From the NCBI GenBank assembly GCA_032358255.1, contig JAULBX010029113.1, positions 1 through 23,864 on the forward strand: 23,864 nt of DNA. Direction: 5' to 3'. This stretch comes from Heterotrichella gracilis. Lineage: Eukaryota > Sar > Xanthophyceae > Tribonematales > Xanthonemataceae. Position numbers and translations under genes: made by a program. Of this stretch, positions 1 through 11,000 are shown piece by piece (positions within the stretch are counted from its first letter, which is position 1; every line of letters starts with the position of its first letter). A model generated the notes under the pieces. That model did not search any database. It worked only from the letters and a program-made list of their open reading frames with translations, and was not told where the DNA came from.

Positions 1-8
1 GCACCGGG

Positions 9-67
9 CGTATGCCATACGCCAGCATACGCCACATACGCCACATACGCCATACGCCCATACGCCG
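9..67. repeat. Short tandem repeat of CATACGC/CGCCATA units
   Basis: About six to seven imperfect copies of a 7-9 base unit built on catacgcc (for example cgccatacgcc, cgccacatacgcc) run from the left edge to about base 67. It may continue left of the window. Confidence 0.8.
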
Positions 68-114
68 TGGATGCTGGAAAGCAGGCAAAGCTGTCCTGGA
101 TTGGATAATTGTTT

Positions 115-144
115 TATCACGGTGATAAGCCTATCACCGTGATA
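115..144. repeat. Perfect 13-bp inverted repeat with 4-nt loop
   Basis: The arms are tatcacggtgata (115-127) and tatcaccgtgata (132-144), with loop agcc. The inner part of each arm is itself nearly self-complementary. It could form a stable hairpin or be a footprint of a small element. No further element is visible beside it. Confidence 0.85.
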
Positions 145-557
145 CCTGCTTTTAGCCAGTTTGTCTGTTTGGTGCTGTGAGTCAGGGGCAAGGTTGCCGG
201 ATACAGTACCTCTCATGGTGCTATCACCATGGCACCCACACCCTACATTTTGGGTGCAGCAGTTGTTATTGTCGACAATACCCTACTCATATCAATAGTA
301 ACTTGAGTTGCGACCACTGTTACCCTTTGCTAGTTCACTGTTCCAGCATGCATGTGTGGTGACGTTCTAGGCGCTTGTCCAGTGTACCCCCAGCTGGCAA
401 ACCTTGAGAGAGTACCGCATCTCCTGACCTTGTAGTGTGGGTTGCAAATCTGCAACCTGATGACACTAAGAAACTTCAGACTTGCACCTATCCATTGACG
501 AAAGAGCATAGAGCTTGAGGGGGGGAGCCTAGAGGTGGCATGGTCACATTTCGCCAG

Positions 558-701
558 TAGACGATGTGAACAACTCTTTCGGGTTTGCCTATGGCACCAG
601 CTTCAGCGGGGCCAAGGCCCTGCAGTTGCCATTTTGGGTGGTGGCGATGGGGTATGCTGGCAGCAGTGCTCATCAACTGCCTGGGACCAACAGATGGCCA
701 G
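558..701 (+). CDS. Possible upstream exon of the mosaic gene
   Basis: An open stretch follows a CAG acceptor at 555-557, begins with codons for DDVNNSFGFAYGTSF, and ends at a good CAG|GTAATC donor after 701. It could encode part of a peptidase prodomain, but I see no clear I29 (inhibitor) motif. Its end phase (1) does not match the phase-0 start of the exon at 919. A later acceptor such as 812, 833 or 890 would restore the frame. The first coding exon may also lie outside the window. Confidence 0.25.
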
Positions 702-918
702 GTAATCCAAACCCCAGCAACCCACACAGGTTCTCCCTTTGCAGTCCACCACACAATGTGACCATCTTGTCCAACACCTTTGCTCTTCCCACCCACACTC
801 CACCTTTGCAGTCCTCCATACCACGCGTGCAGCTGCCATCCACCTAGTACTGGATGTATTTAGTTTGTATCCTCAACGTATGCCAGCAGAGTGTCACCAA
901 CCCCTTTGTCCCCTGCAG

Positions 919-2068
919 AGTTCCAGCGGGTTCTTTGGCCTGGTTCTCCCTCTGGATGCCAACGTGAAAACGCCTTTCAGATACATGGCCACTTTTCCCG
1001 GCAGCAATGCCAGCTGGAGCGATGCATTGCCTGCAGCTGCAACCATACGAGACCAAAACCAGGTGAGTGTCAACCACTCCCTGTCTGCCGTTCACCCAGT
1101 CCAGCTGTTGCACCTGATGACAGTGCATGTTTGCCTGTGCAGTGTGGTGCCTGCTGGGCAATGGGGGCTGTCACTGCAGTGGGGTACCACCTGGCCATAG
1201 CTAGCGCCAACGCCAGCGTTCCCCAGCTGAGTGTGCGACAGGTGCGGAATATGTGCTCATGTCCAGCACTCTGTTGCCACATACCTTCCAGCAAGGGTTA
1301 GTGGCAAACCCATGCATACATGCCGGACCCTGCCATACATCCTGTCACTCCACCACGCCTCCCCAGGTGCTTGACTGCAACCGCCAGTACACCCCTTGCG
1401 GTGGTGGCTGGAGCCTGTCCGCTTACACATATGCAGCCAGTACCGGGCTGGTTCCCGAGAGTGCCTACGCCTATGACAGCGCCACAGCGGCCACCTGCAA
1501 GCAAGCCACCATCCAGTCGCAGGCGCAGGCGCGGCAGGTGCACAAGACTGTGGGCTACGAGCGGGTGCCAGCCAACAACGAGACCGCACTCATGCAGGCT
1601 GTGTTCAGCCAGCCTGTAGCGGTGACAGTGAAGGCGGACTTCAGCGCGTTCAACAGCTACCCAAGCAGCGGCTGGCTGTTTGACGGGCCGTGCAGCACCG
1701 GGTGAGGCCGGGGGGGGGTCGAAGTCCAATGGCTATGTGGGCTGCAGACAAGTAGCGCTTGCAAGGGTGCAAATGAACTAATGCTGAAATGCTCCCAGTG
1801 TGTTCAATCCTTGCACTTTGGTCCCTAAACCCTAATCCGTAAACCCTAAACAGTGGATGACCTCCCCTCCCCCGCAGTTTCACGCACGTGGTTGTTGCCG
1901 TTGGCTACAACATCTTCCCCAATGGTACTGCCTACTGGGTGCTGCAGAACTCATGGGGCAGCGGCTGGGGCCTCGGCGGGATGATGCGCTTCAAGATGGG
2001 GTCAAACCTGTGCAGCATTGCGGCGCTGGCCTTCTACCCAACAGGCCTGTTCCAGCCGGTCCCCGCTG
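919..2068 (+). CDS. Exons encoding C1A papain-like cysteine peptidase domain 1
   Basis: Four exons encode a full papain-type catalytic domain. The oxyanion Gln is Q46 in RDQNQ, the nucleophile is C52 in CGACWAM, the general base is H196 in FTHVVVAVGY, and the orienting Asn is N217 in YWVLQNSWGSGWG. Family cysteine motifs VLDC, PCGGGW and NLCSIAALAFYP are also present. All catalytic residues are intact, so activity is plausible (inference). The intron at 1063-1142 falls just before the CGACW motif in phase 0, exactly as in peptidase domain 2. The exon at 1367 opens at VLDC, where domain 2 has no intron. An inhibitory prodomain is not visible in the resolved exons. The end of the fourth exon is provisional. 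Confidence 0.9.
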
Positions 2069-5000
2069 GTGCGCACCGCTGCGCACTGCAGGGCTGCACT
2101 TCATCCAAGTTGTGAACCATGCCACAAGCGATTCGATGGTGCATACTGTTACGAGGCCATGCCCCAGTCCGGTCATGCACACAGCTGCAAGCTGCATGTG
2201 TCATCCTCCTGGAATGCACCATGCAGTACTTCTCCTGCACACTTCCAACCTGGCATCGCCCTGTTGCAGTTCCCCAGGCGGCAGCCCTCGCCACGCCCGA
2301 CTACACCGCCCGCTTTGTGTGCCCACCTGGCGCCTACATCACGCAGTGGACCACATGCGCCATGTCCTGCCGGGCTACATCGCCAGGTGGCGCCTCCTCA
2401 CTGGTCCGCATCATCAAGAACGTGGGCGCCACCTGCAGCGACGCCAACTCCACCGGCACCGCGCTTGACCTCACCAGTGACAGGCCATTCACATGGTTCC
2501 CGCTGGACATGGGGGAGGTGCAGCTGCAGTGCGACGTGGTGCGCACGCAGTGCGATGACCTGTCAGCAGGCCTTGACACAGGCGACAACCCCTTCCCTGT
2601 GACAGCGTCAGACCCTAAAGGGTTCAGCGCTGTGCGAGCAACCACTGCGCCTGTGTGCACTGGCCCCTCCTGCACCAGCTCGGCCAGGTTCATATCAAAC
2701 CTGACGCTGCTTTCGTCCGGCAGCGGGGCCGCAATGTGTCCCGGGGATCACAAGGTGGTTGGGTTTGAGGTTGGCATCATCAACGGGGATCTGGGCTGGC
2801 TGGGGCCATGGGACCCGGCACTGTACTGCGACAAACCCTTCTCAGGTAGGCATGCGGGTGGTGGTGGTGGTATTGAACCACATGGGGCGCATGCATGCTA
2901 TGTCACTCAATGAACCATCTTCCACCGGCAATCCCATGAACCCCGTCCACAATCCACACAGTGGTTTGCCTACCCTCAAGAACCATCGCTAGATGCGCAT
3001 TTGGGTGGTGGTGCTGCGTGACGCCATGTGAGGCATTCTGCGCATGTCCAATGTCCTCAATGAAAGATATCAAATGGTTCAGAACCATCCAGACCACTTC
3101 CTGCATACAATTGTGGGGAACAGTTCCCGTCCTTGATAGATGCGGGGTGGCCAAACAGCCAATAATTTCCTGATCGTTACTTATTTGAATCCCCAATCCC
3201 CACATCGCACCAGTCCCCAATTGCATGAAGCAATGTGGAGATCGGCACTGCAGCTCAGTTCTTGTTAGCATGCCCAGCTGGAGCCACGTGTGATGCTGCA
3301 GGTCCAATCATTGAAGGCACCCAGACGCCTGACCTTAACTTCAGCACTCCTGTCCCTGACCCTGAGCGCACCAACCTCACCAATGTGGGCGGGGTGTGCG
3401 GGTTCAGGCGGCCATGCAGGGGACGCACAGGCTACAACAACAATGCTGGCAGCGGGGGCTTCTTCCCATACGCAAGTGTGGTGGTACCAGCTGCTAAGGA
3501 CTATTCAGCCTTTCTGCCAGCGCCTGTGCGAAACCAGGAATCGGTAAGGATCTCGGTAGCTATGTTGCATGCAAACATGTTGCATCCGTAAAACATTTGC
3601 ACTGGCATATATGTGAGGCGGCATGCATCATTTCACAGTGAACCACAAAGCACGCAATCTAAATGCTGTAATCTGTCCTGCATTTGGGCTTGCAGTACCC
3701 GGACATTCATGTTTGAGCCCAGACGTGAAATGCATGCATGGCGGCAATTGCGGATGTACGCGCTTTTCATTGCGGCAGATGGGGTTCACATTGGGGCTGA
3801 TATGCTCCCACCACTGCGCTGGGGCTAGTATATTACTCGTGGCATGCAACAAAAGCATGCGATGAGGGGATTGCCTGCAAGGTGCCTGCTTTGCATGCCT
3901 AGACACACCAGCCAGGTGCAGTGCATGGGTGCAAACCTGAGGTGGACAATGGTTCATGCTGCTGAGGGCATGTACAAACCTGTCTTTCGTCCGTTTGCAG
4001 TGTGCTGCCTGCTGGGCGTTTGCGGCAGTGTCAGCGGTTGAGGCGCAGCTGTACATGACTCGCCAGGACCTGACGCGCAGCCCGTTGTCGGTGCAGCAGG
4101 TACTGGACTGCGCTGCAGTCAATGTCACAAACAGGCAAGTAATGCTGTACCTGTTGCAACCCTCACAACCTAATATAGGTGCGATCAGCTCCACCTGGTG
4201 ATTTTGATGGTAAAGCATGATTGTAATTGTACTGTGCCCATGGCCCCAGGTGCGCTGGTGGCTACCCGCCCGACGCCATGACCTACATGATGGCCGACGG
4301 GGTAGCGCTGGACTCTGATTACCCTTACTTAGGGTCTAGCAGCAACGGCGGCTGCCGCATAGATCTGCAGGCAGTGGCTCGCCAGGTGCAGGTGCAGTCG
4401 GTGATCATGGTGCCAACAGGAGAGGACAACCTGGCCAAGGTGGTTGACTCTGGGCTTTCCTGCTTCTTTCCTTTGGTGCTGGTCATGCTGTGTCTGCAAA
4501 TGCCATCACTGCAAAGACAGCCAAGTGGCATGGGCCCACTACTCCACACACAAGTGCTTGGCACTGCAGTGCAAGCGTGGCTGCAGTGATAGAATGCCTA
4601 CTTGCAGAAAGTAATTACTAACGTATGCCCCCTCCCCGCTCCCCCGTTCCTCGCAGGCATTCATTGGAGGTGGCCCTGTGGTGATTGTGCTGCGCCTCAA
4701 CCTGAGTGACCCCGACCTCCAGGAGTATGGCGGGGGACTGTACAACGGCTCATGCGATGGCGACTTCACCCATGCACTGCTGCTGACGGGCATGAGCGCC
4801 GCCACCTGGACCGCGCGCAACTCGTGGGGTCCTGACTGGGGCGCAGGCGGCTACATCCAGCTGCCCAGGGGGGTCAACTTCTGCGGCATGGCGGAGCAGG
4901 CGTTTCTGCCAGGTGGGGGGGCAAGAGAGTGGTATTTCGGGCGCATTTGGTGATCAATGCCATTGTGACCAGCAAGGATTAGTACCGTTGTTACAGGAAT

Positions 5001-8000
5001 CACCTTGCACCGGTTTGCAATTTGCAGGCAATGCGGCTGTGGACCTTGTTGACCAGACCACCATGAGGACAGCTGCCAAGGTTGGGGTGCTGAGGGACAC
5101 AACCCCAGCTACAGACCCCTGTGAAGCGGCGGGTGTGCTTTGTGATATGGGATATGTTACCTCACTGTAAGTGCAACAACTGGTGGCCATATATGTTGCA
5201 AACACATAGAATCACAAGTTACTGGGGATTGCGGGTAAGTGTAACTGCAACTGCATGTCACTGACTGTGGTTGCCCAGATATGCAAGAGGTGTTACTCTA
5301 CACCAATCTGCTTGTGCACGTGGCATAAATGTTGTGACCCTGTGGTAGCTTAGATGCACATGCACCTGTCTGTCCCCTATTGTATCTTGAAAACAACAGG
5401 GGACTGTAAATATTGCAGTATAGTCCCCGTGAAACAACTATACCTCCTCTCCTTTGCACCCACTTATCATCCTCCCCCTTGTCAGGGACATCTCCTGCTG
5501 GGATGGCACCAGCGCCTTCCCCTCATGCGGGACCCAGTTTGACCTGCTGGCCCTGGCGCCATTCACGCGCCTCAAGACCCTCACAATCACACACGGCTTC
5601 ACGTACGCAAGCGCAGACCAGGAGGACACATGGTGCTCGAATGCTGCCTTCAGGGCCTTGGAAACGTTGACGCTCGTCAATTTCTATGGTGCGTGCTGGT
5701 GCAAGACATGTGGGACCAAGTCACTTGATGCCTTTAGCTGACCAGCGCTGCAAAGCCTGCCTTTGCTGTCATTTACATGTAGCTGCTACACTCGGTGAGC
5801 AACTGAGCATGTATTGCCTGCATCAGGTTTCGCATGTTATCGTGTGCCAGGCTGTATCCACCTGTCACATTGCCTCCTGTCACCCTATCAGTATGAGGTG
5901 GTACCCATACCAATGCATGTGCCTGCGCAGGTCCCTTGCCCTGGTGCTGGGGCAATCGCCTGCGGGAGCTGACCATCGTGCTGGACCGCACCCTCAAGCC
6001 GCTTCCAGTGGTGTCATGCTCATGTAAGTGGAGCCGCCTCTAGGCTCATGCATTTATTGAAAACAGCTCTTTCAACACGCCTGGTCAAGGACAGGCTGTG
6101 TAGATATTTATGTTTTTATTTTTATTTTGAAAAAATAGCTCATATCACCATTTCCCTCCTCGTATGCCCATCTACACTCTCAAGCTGCTGCCAGTGGTGC
6201 CATGCGCATGTGAATGATGCGCAACCCAGACACATGCATCCACAGCAAAAACGCATACTGTCACCACGTCCCTCCCCGTATGCGCATTCATGCTTCTAAG
6301 CTGCAGACGTTGTGCTGGTGTGGCTGGTAAATGTCCAACCTGTTCCACATTTTTCTTGGCAATTTTGAGCATGTATTTGTGGCGCAGATTCGCTGCTTGA
6401 CGCATCGGGACTTGCAAGGGTTGGCAACTACAACAGCCTGCAGACGTTTGTCGTCAAGGGGGATACCATCACCACCCCATGCCCCAGCACTGTGTGCGCA
6501 TCCGGATGTAAGTAGTGCTGGGGCAGTTGGCTCTGTTTATTCAATAAACAGAGCCAACTTCCCCAATTTGGCAGGGTAGTTACTACTTTCTCTTTATTCG
6601 TTGGGCATTCTGGCGCCACCCACTAACCAGCTTAGTCTATAAAATACCAACATTTTCCGACGAACCACTGCAGGTGCCGCCAGCAAGCCCGTGTACCCCT
6701 TCATGCGCCCACCACCCTGGTGGGGCACCCCCGCTGGTCGCCCAGGCGGCTCCAACCCCAGCTTCCAAACCCTGGTCACCCTAGACATGCGCCTACATCC
6801 CTACCTGCTGGGAGAGTTCCCGCTTGCCTGGGCCCAACCTACCTCCTTCCCAAAGCTTTCCACCATGTACGTGCTCCCTCTTGAGTGGTGATAGTGCTGG
6901 GTTTAGTTCGTGGGTACTGTGGTGTAGCCTGCTGGTTCCTGTTGACTGCATGTACATAATGCATACTATAATCACATTTCTACAGTGCAAGGGTGATTGC
7001 ATCCCATCTGAGGCAGACCTGTGGTTGTAAGTGTAGATGGTCCCTGGCCCAAAACGACCCAAAATCGTCCAACCGAACAATGTCGAATCCCCGATCCCCA
7101 CATGCACCAGTGCCCATGCTACACCCTTGTCGATCAGGAGTGGTAGTGATATACAACAAGCACGTCCCCACAGCCACTTAAATGTGGTTGATGTTCGCAG
7201 GAAGTTGCCCAGCACAGTGCTGCCAGGCTGCTGGACCAACCAGACGCTGACATTTCCCATCACATCATACATGGTGACAGTGGAGGGGTCGGCTGCCGCC
7301 CAAGTCTACAGCCCCGACAGCTGTGGTATGTGACAGGATTGCATTTGGGGCACAAAACAGAACAATACGCATGTACCAGGAATTAACACGTGCATGGCTT
7401 GTGAACAGCAGTGGGTGTGGTGACCATGGCTGATGCACCCTGATTGGGGACACCCTTGTCACTGCTAGTGCAAATGCCACTTCCTGCGCCTGGTTGGTGT
7501 GTGAGGGTACAAAGGCAATGCGGACTTGTGATCATTAATCTGTTGTTTCATTCTGCGCACCGTCCTTGGAAATGCCTGGGATACCATGATGCCATTGGGG
7601 TTGTAGCCATGAGTCATGGTGGGACAGGTTGTACAAGGGAGGTGTGTGCCGCAAGGCGTGCAGGGGTCAGTGTTCATCTTGCAGTGGCTGTTCTGCAACA
7701 TGCCGCATGGCATGTATTAAATTGATTAATTGGTGACATTAAGCATGGTTCCCTGCGCAGGCGGCATCACGTCGGTGGATCTTGGCTTCCCCCTGACCCC
7801 TAGCGTGTGGCTGTCTACCCGCAACACCACCTTCATCTGCCCTGCACCATACGCCATCACAAGCTGGCAGGTACGCTGCAGCCCTTCGACGCTCGCCAAT
7901 GGGTCATTATTGCAATCTATTCACATGGCAGCAGCACCTGGTATATCTCCGTCCTGTTTGTGCTTGCAGCTTGCGGCTCCCTTTTTCCCCAGAAATTTCT

Positions 8001-11000
8001 CTGGTTTGCTTCCTCCCTGCTGCATGTGGTGTCGTCCCTTGTAACTATTTATTAGTATTGTCTTTTATCATTATTAAGTACCTTTTGTTTCTGTATTATT
8101 ATTATGTAATAAACGACTGGCTTTCATTTCTCAGGTCGGCCAGGCGTCCTGCACACCGCCCTACACCACGTTCTTCCAAGTGCTGGCGCTGACTGCCACG
8201 TGTGGGAATGGGGAGACAATCACGTGGGACCCCGGGCACACACAGTGTTTTAGTGAGGTGAGCCAGAACTACAGCGCAAGATGCAGGGATTGTGGCGAGA
8301 CATTCCCGCATGGGATCAGGGACATGACATGAACTGCTGCGCCACCCAAGCAGTGTTCCATGTTTGTGTAACAAGTGTAACGAAGAGATTTTGTTTCTGC
8401 AAGACAATATCCTGAGTAACCGGATGGTTTTGTTTAAACTTTAACGCTCCACGGTTCTTCTGCCGCAGACCTCGCAGTACGCCAATGTTGCTGGCAGCGC
8501 CGAGAGCAGGTTCAGTGCCACGCTGTACCGACTCACGCAGTCAGATGTCATGGCGCAGATAGGCTTCCCAGCGCTGCCCAGCCAGGATTTTACACGCAAC
8601 GTCAGGTGGGTGCACTTGCCACGCTCAGAGCTGTTGTGACATGTCACGGTTATTGCACAAGATGGGACGATGCATGCCCAATTTGACTCCGGGCATGCAG
8701 GCTGGCGCCTTACACCCAAATCCCTTGAACAGGTACCAATGCTCTGCAAGCTGGACACGGTCTGGACCAGGACCCTCCTTCCAGCAGAGGTATATGAAAC
8801 ATATGAAATTGCTCATACTTCTGCTTGAAGCCTGCCCTGCCATGTTGCTCCTGCAGGAGCGCCGCGTGCCCTGCAGATACGCTTGCAGTGGGGTTTGCGG
8901 TGGCCCTGGCCTCGGGCGCAGACGTGTATGGCGTGCAGTACATGTCCATCAAGTGCGCACATGCGTCCGCAACAGGCAAGTACACCTGTAGCAATGGCAC
9001 TACCGAATCGGGGGAGAGGGGGAAAGGGGGTGAAAACCATGTGATTTGGACCCCTTCCGATTGCCAGTCATCATTTTGACAAATCAACCCTGTCCTGAAA
9101 AAACGGGACCAAAGCTATGCAAGCCTGTCATTCCATTGGTCTATTGGTGAAGGGCATCTACCTCCTGTTCGCCATGCCCCCCTACCACATCACGTGACTG
9201 AGACATTCCACAATCGCATGCGCTGATGGCCATCCTGTCACTTGTAGGCTACTTTCAACCCCCTCCGCCGCCTGTTCCCCCGGGCACTCCATCGCCTCCC
9301 TTCCCCATGCCACCACCACCACCAAGCCCCCAGCCGCTCACAACCCTAGGCAAGTCCCTGCTCATTCAAGGAGAATGATTGCTCCTTTATAAGCACCACT
9401 TACTGTCAGCTCTGCACTTTGCGTCCAGTTTTATATGCATACAAGGGTTCAGTCTTCAAACACACTGTTTGGGAAGGATTTGCCAGATTTAGAGCAAAGC
9501 TCGTGCACTGGGTTGCTCAGTGCGGCAATTTGTTCTTGTTGCCGGTGGCTGACAGTAAGCACCAACCTGCTCCCCCTGCTTCTGACTAAAATCTACCCCC
9601 TTGCTGGCCATGCAGTCCTTGAGCCTCTGTCCACCTACGGCTGCTTGTGCATGCATTTCCCCGCTGTTAGACGAGGGTTTCAGAGCAGGCGCATGCACTG
9701 GATTGCTTAGTGAGGCAGCCTGTGGTTGTGGCTGACAGCCTGTCCCCTGCTTCTGATGAAACATACCCCGTGCTGGCCATGCAGTTCCAACTGAGCCTCT
9801 GTCCAACTACGGCTGCTTCTACTGCCAACCCCTTAAGACAGATCCGGTGCTGGTTACCTGCTCTGATGGTTCCCTGGTGTCGGAGATCACTGTGTATGAG
9901 CCATTTGGGGGCGGCCCACTGGCGGTCTCTGCAGGGGTTGGGAATGTGGGCTTGTCGTGCCTGTCACCAACCACTGGGAAGGTGGACAGTGTGGTTTTCA
10001 CAAATGCTGGTATGTGGTTTAGACTCGTAAGTCGTGAACTGCATGCTGGTTAATGCAAATTGAATGGTGAGTGGATGAATGGATAGATGAAGACCACGAT
10101 GAAATGCAGGATGGTTAAAACTTGTAGAATATAAAAGCTGAAAAGATTCATTGGTTTGTTGAGTTGCTTGCTGAGACGTGTCAGGCGCACAGCTCTAGTA
10201 ATGCACACTGTAGGATAAAACGCACCATATAGTGAATCACGGATGTAGAGTAGCGGAGTTTCTCTAGGCACCGTACCTGCAGTGTCTGCTTCCATACCAT
10301 TGCTCCCCTTGCTGTGCAGGGCCCGTTGGCGCCGCCTGGCTGTTCCACCCGCCACCTGGCCTCCTGTACTTCACCTCTTTCACCTCCATGCGCACCGCAC
10401 CCTACCCGGGCCTAGCCAGGTTCATGGGACTGGACGCTGGTCCCGGGGATGACCTCACGCCATTCAGCTGTCCCCACGGGAGCTATGCATCAGCCATGAT
10501 TGGCCGCCCGCTGGTCTTTCCTGGCCCGCTGTACTACCAAACTGGCATCATAGACACCTTCCAGGTGGTGTGCGAGCAGCAGGCAGCAGGTGGGTGGTGG
10601 GGGTGGGTGGGTCGGAAGGAGGAAATGAGGGGTTCTCTGAAGTCAATACACAATGTGAGTGGGTGATTTGGGGGGAGGAGGGGAGAGGGGAGAGGGTTTA
10701 GAGAAGTCACCACACAGTGCGCTAGTTGTTGCACAGTTGCACATGGTGTGTAGCACTACCCTCCAAATGTAAGTGTAACATCCTGATTTGCACGATTACA
10801 AGGCAACAGTGGAGGCATGTAGGCTGTTGCCAGCGCTTGCTTACAGTGTGAATGGCAGATCAGGTTGTATGTTTTTTATTGGCAAGTGACAGCCTCTGAC
10901 TGTGTAATGGCAACTTGGCACCCCTGCAGGTTTCAACCCATGTGATGTTGGCTACACCTTTAATAGCACGCAGCAGCAGTGTGTGCGAGATGCCGTGAAC

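Larger units (their letters stand above)
1..557. other. 5' flank without a supported gene
   Basis: This stretch holds a short simple repeat at the left edge, a perfect hairpin at 115-144 and otherwise unremarkable sequence. An ATG in good context at 229 opens a 25-codon frame with a hydrophobic stretch (PYILGAAVVIV). It is followed by a possible donor (ATA|GTAACT), but the phase does not join the next candidate exon. The promoter or the first exon of the mosaic gene may be here or further left. Confidence 0.4.

Noticed and set aside
1-67. CRISPR-like array at the left edge
   Set aside because: The units are 7-9 bases, imperfect and without spacers, in a eukaryotic context. It is a simple tandem repeat.
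229-306. Possible first exon with signal-like hydrophobic peptide (ATG at 229)
   Set aside because: It has a good ATG context and hydrophobic residues, but an Asp breaks the core. Its phase-0 donor does not match the next candidate exon, and no domain evidence links it.
739-918. Extension of the first peptidase exon upstream (frame open from 739)
   Set aside because: The translation is low-complexity and unlike a papain prodomain, and a good acceptor (CCCCTGCAG) sits at 918. It is kept only as an alternative.
2045-2269. GC donor at ACAG|GCCTGT ending peptidase domain 1
   Set aside because: The place matches domain 2's intron, but the donor lacks the GCAAGT consensus seen in the other three GC introns. 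The GT donor after 2068 keeps phase.
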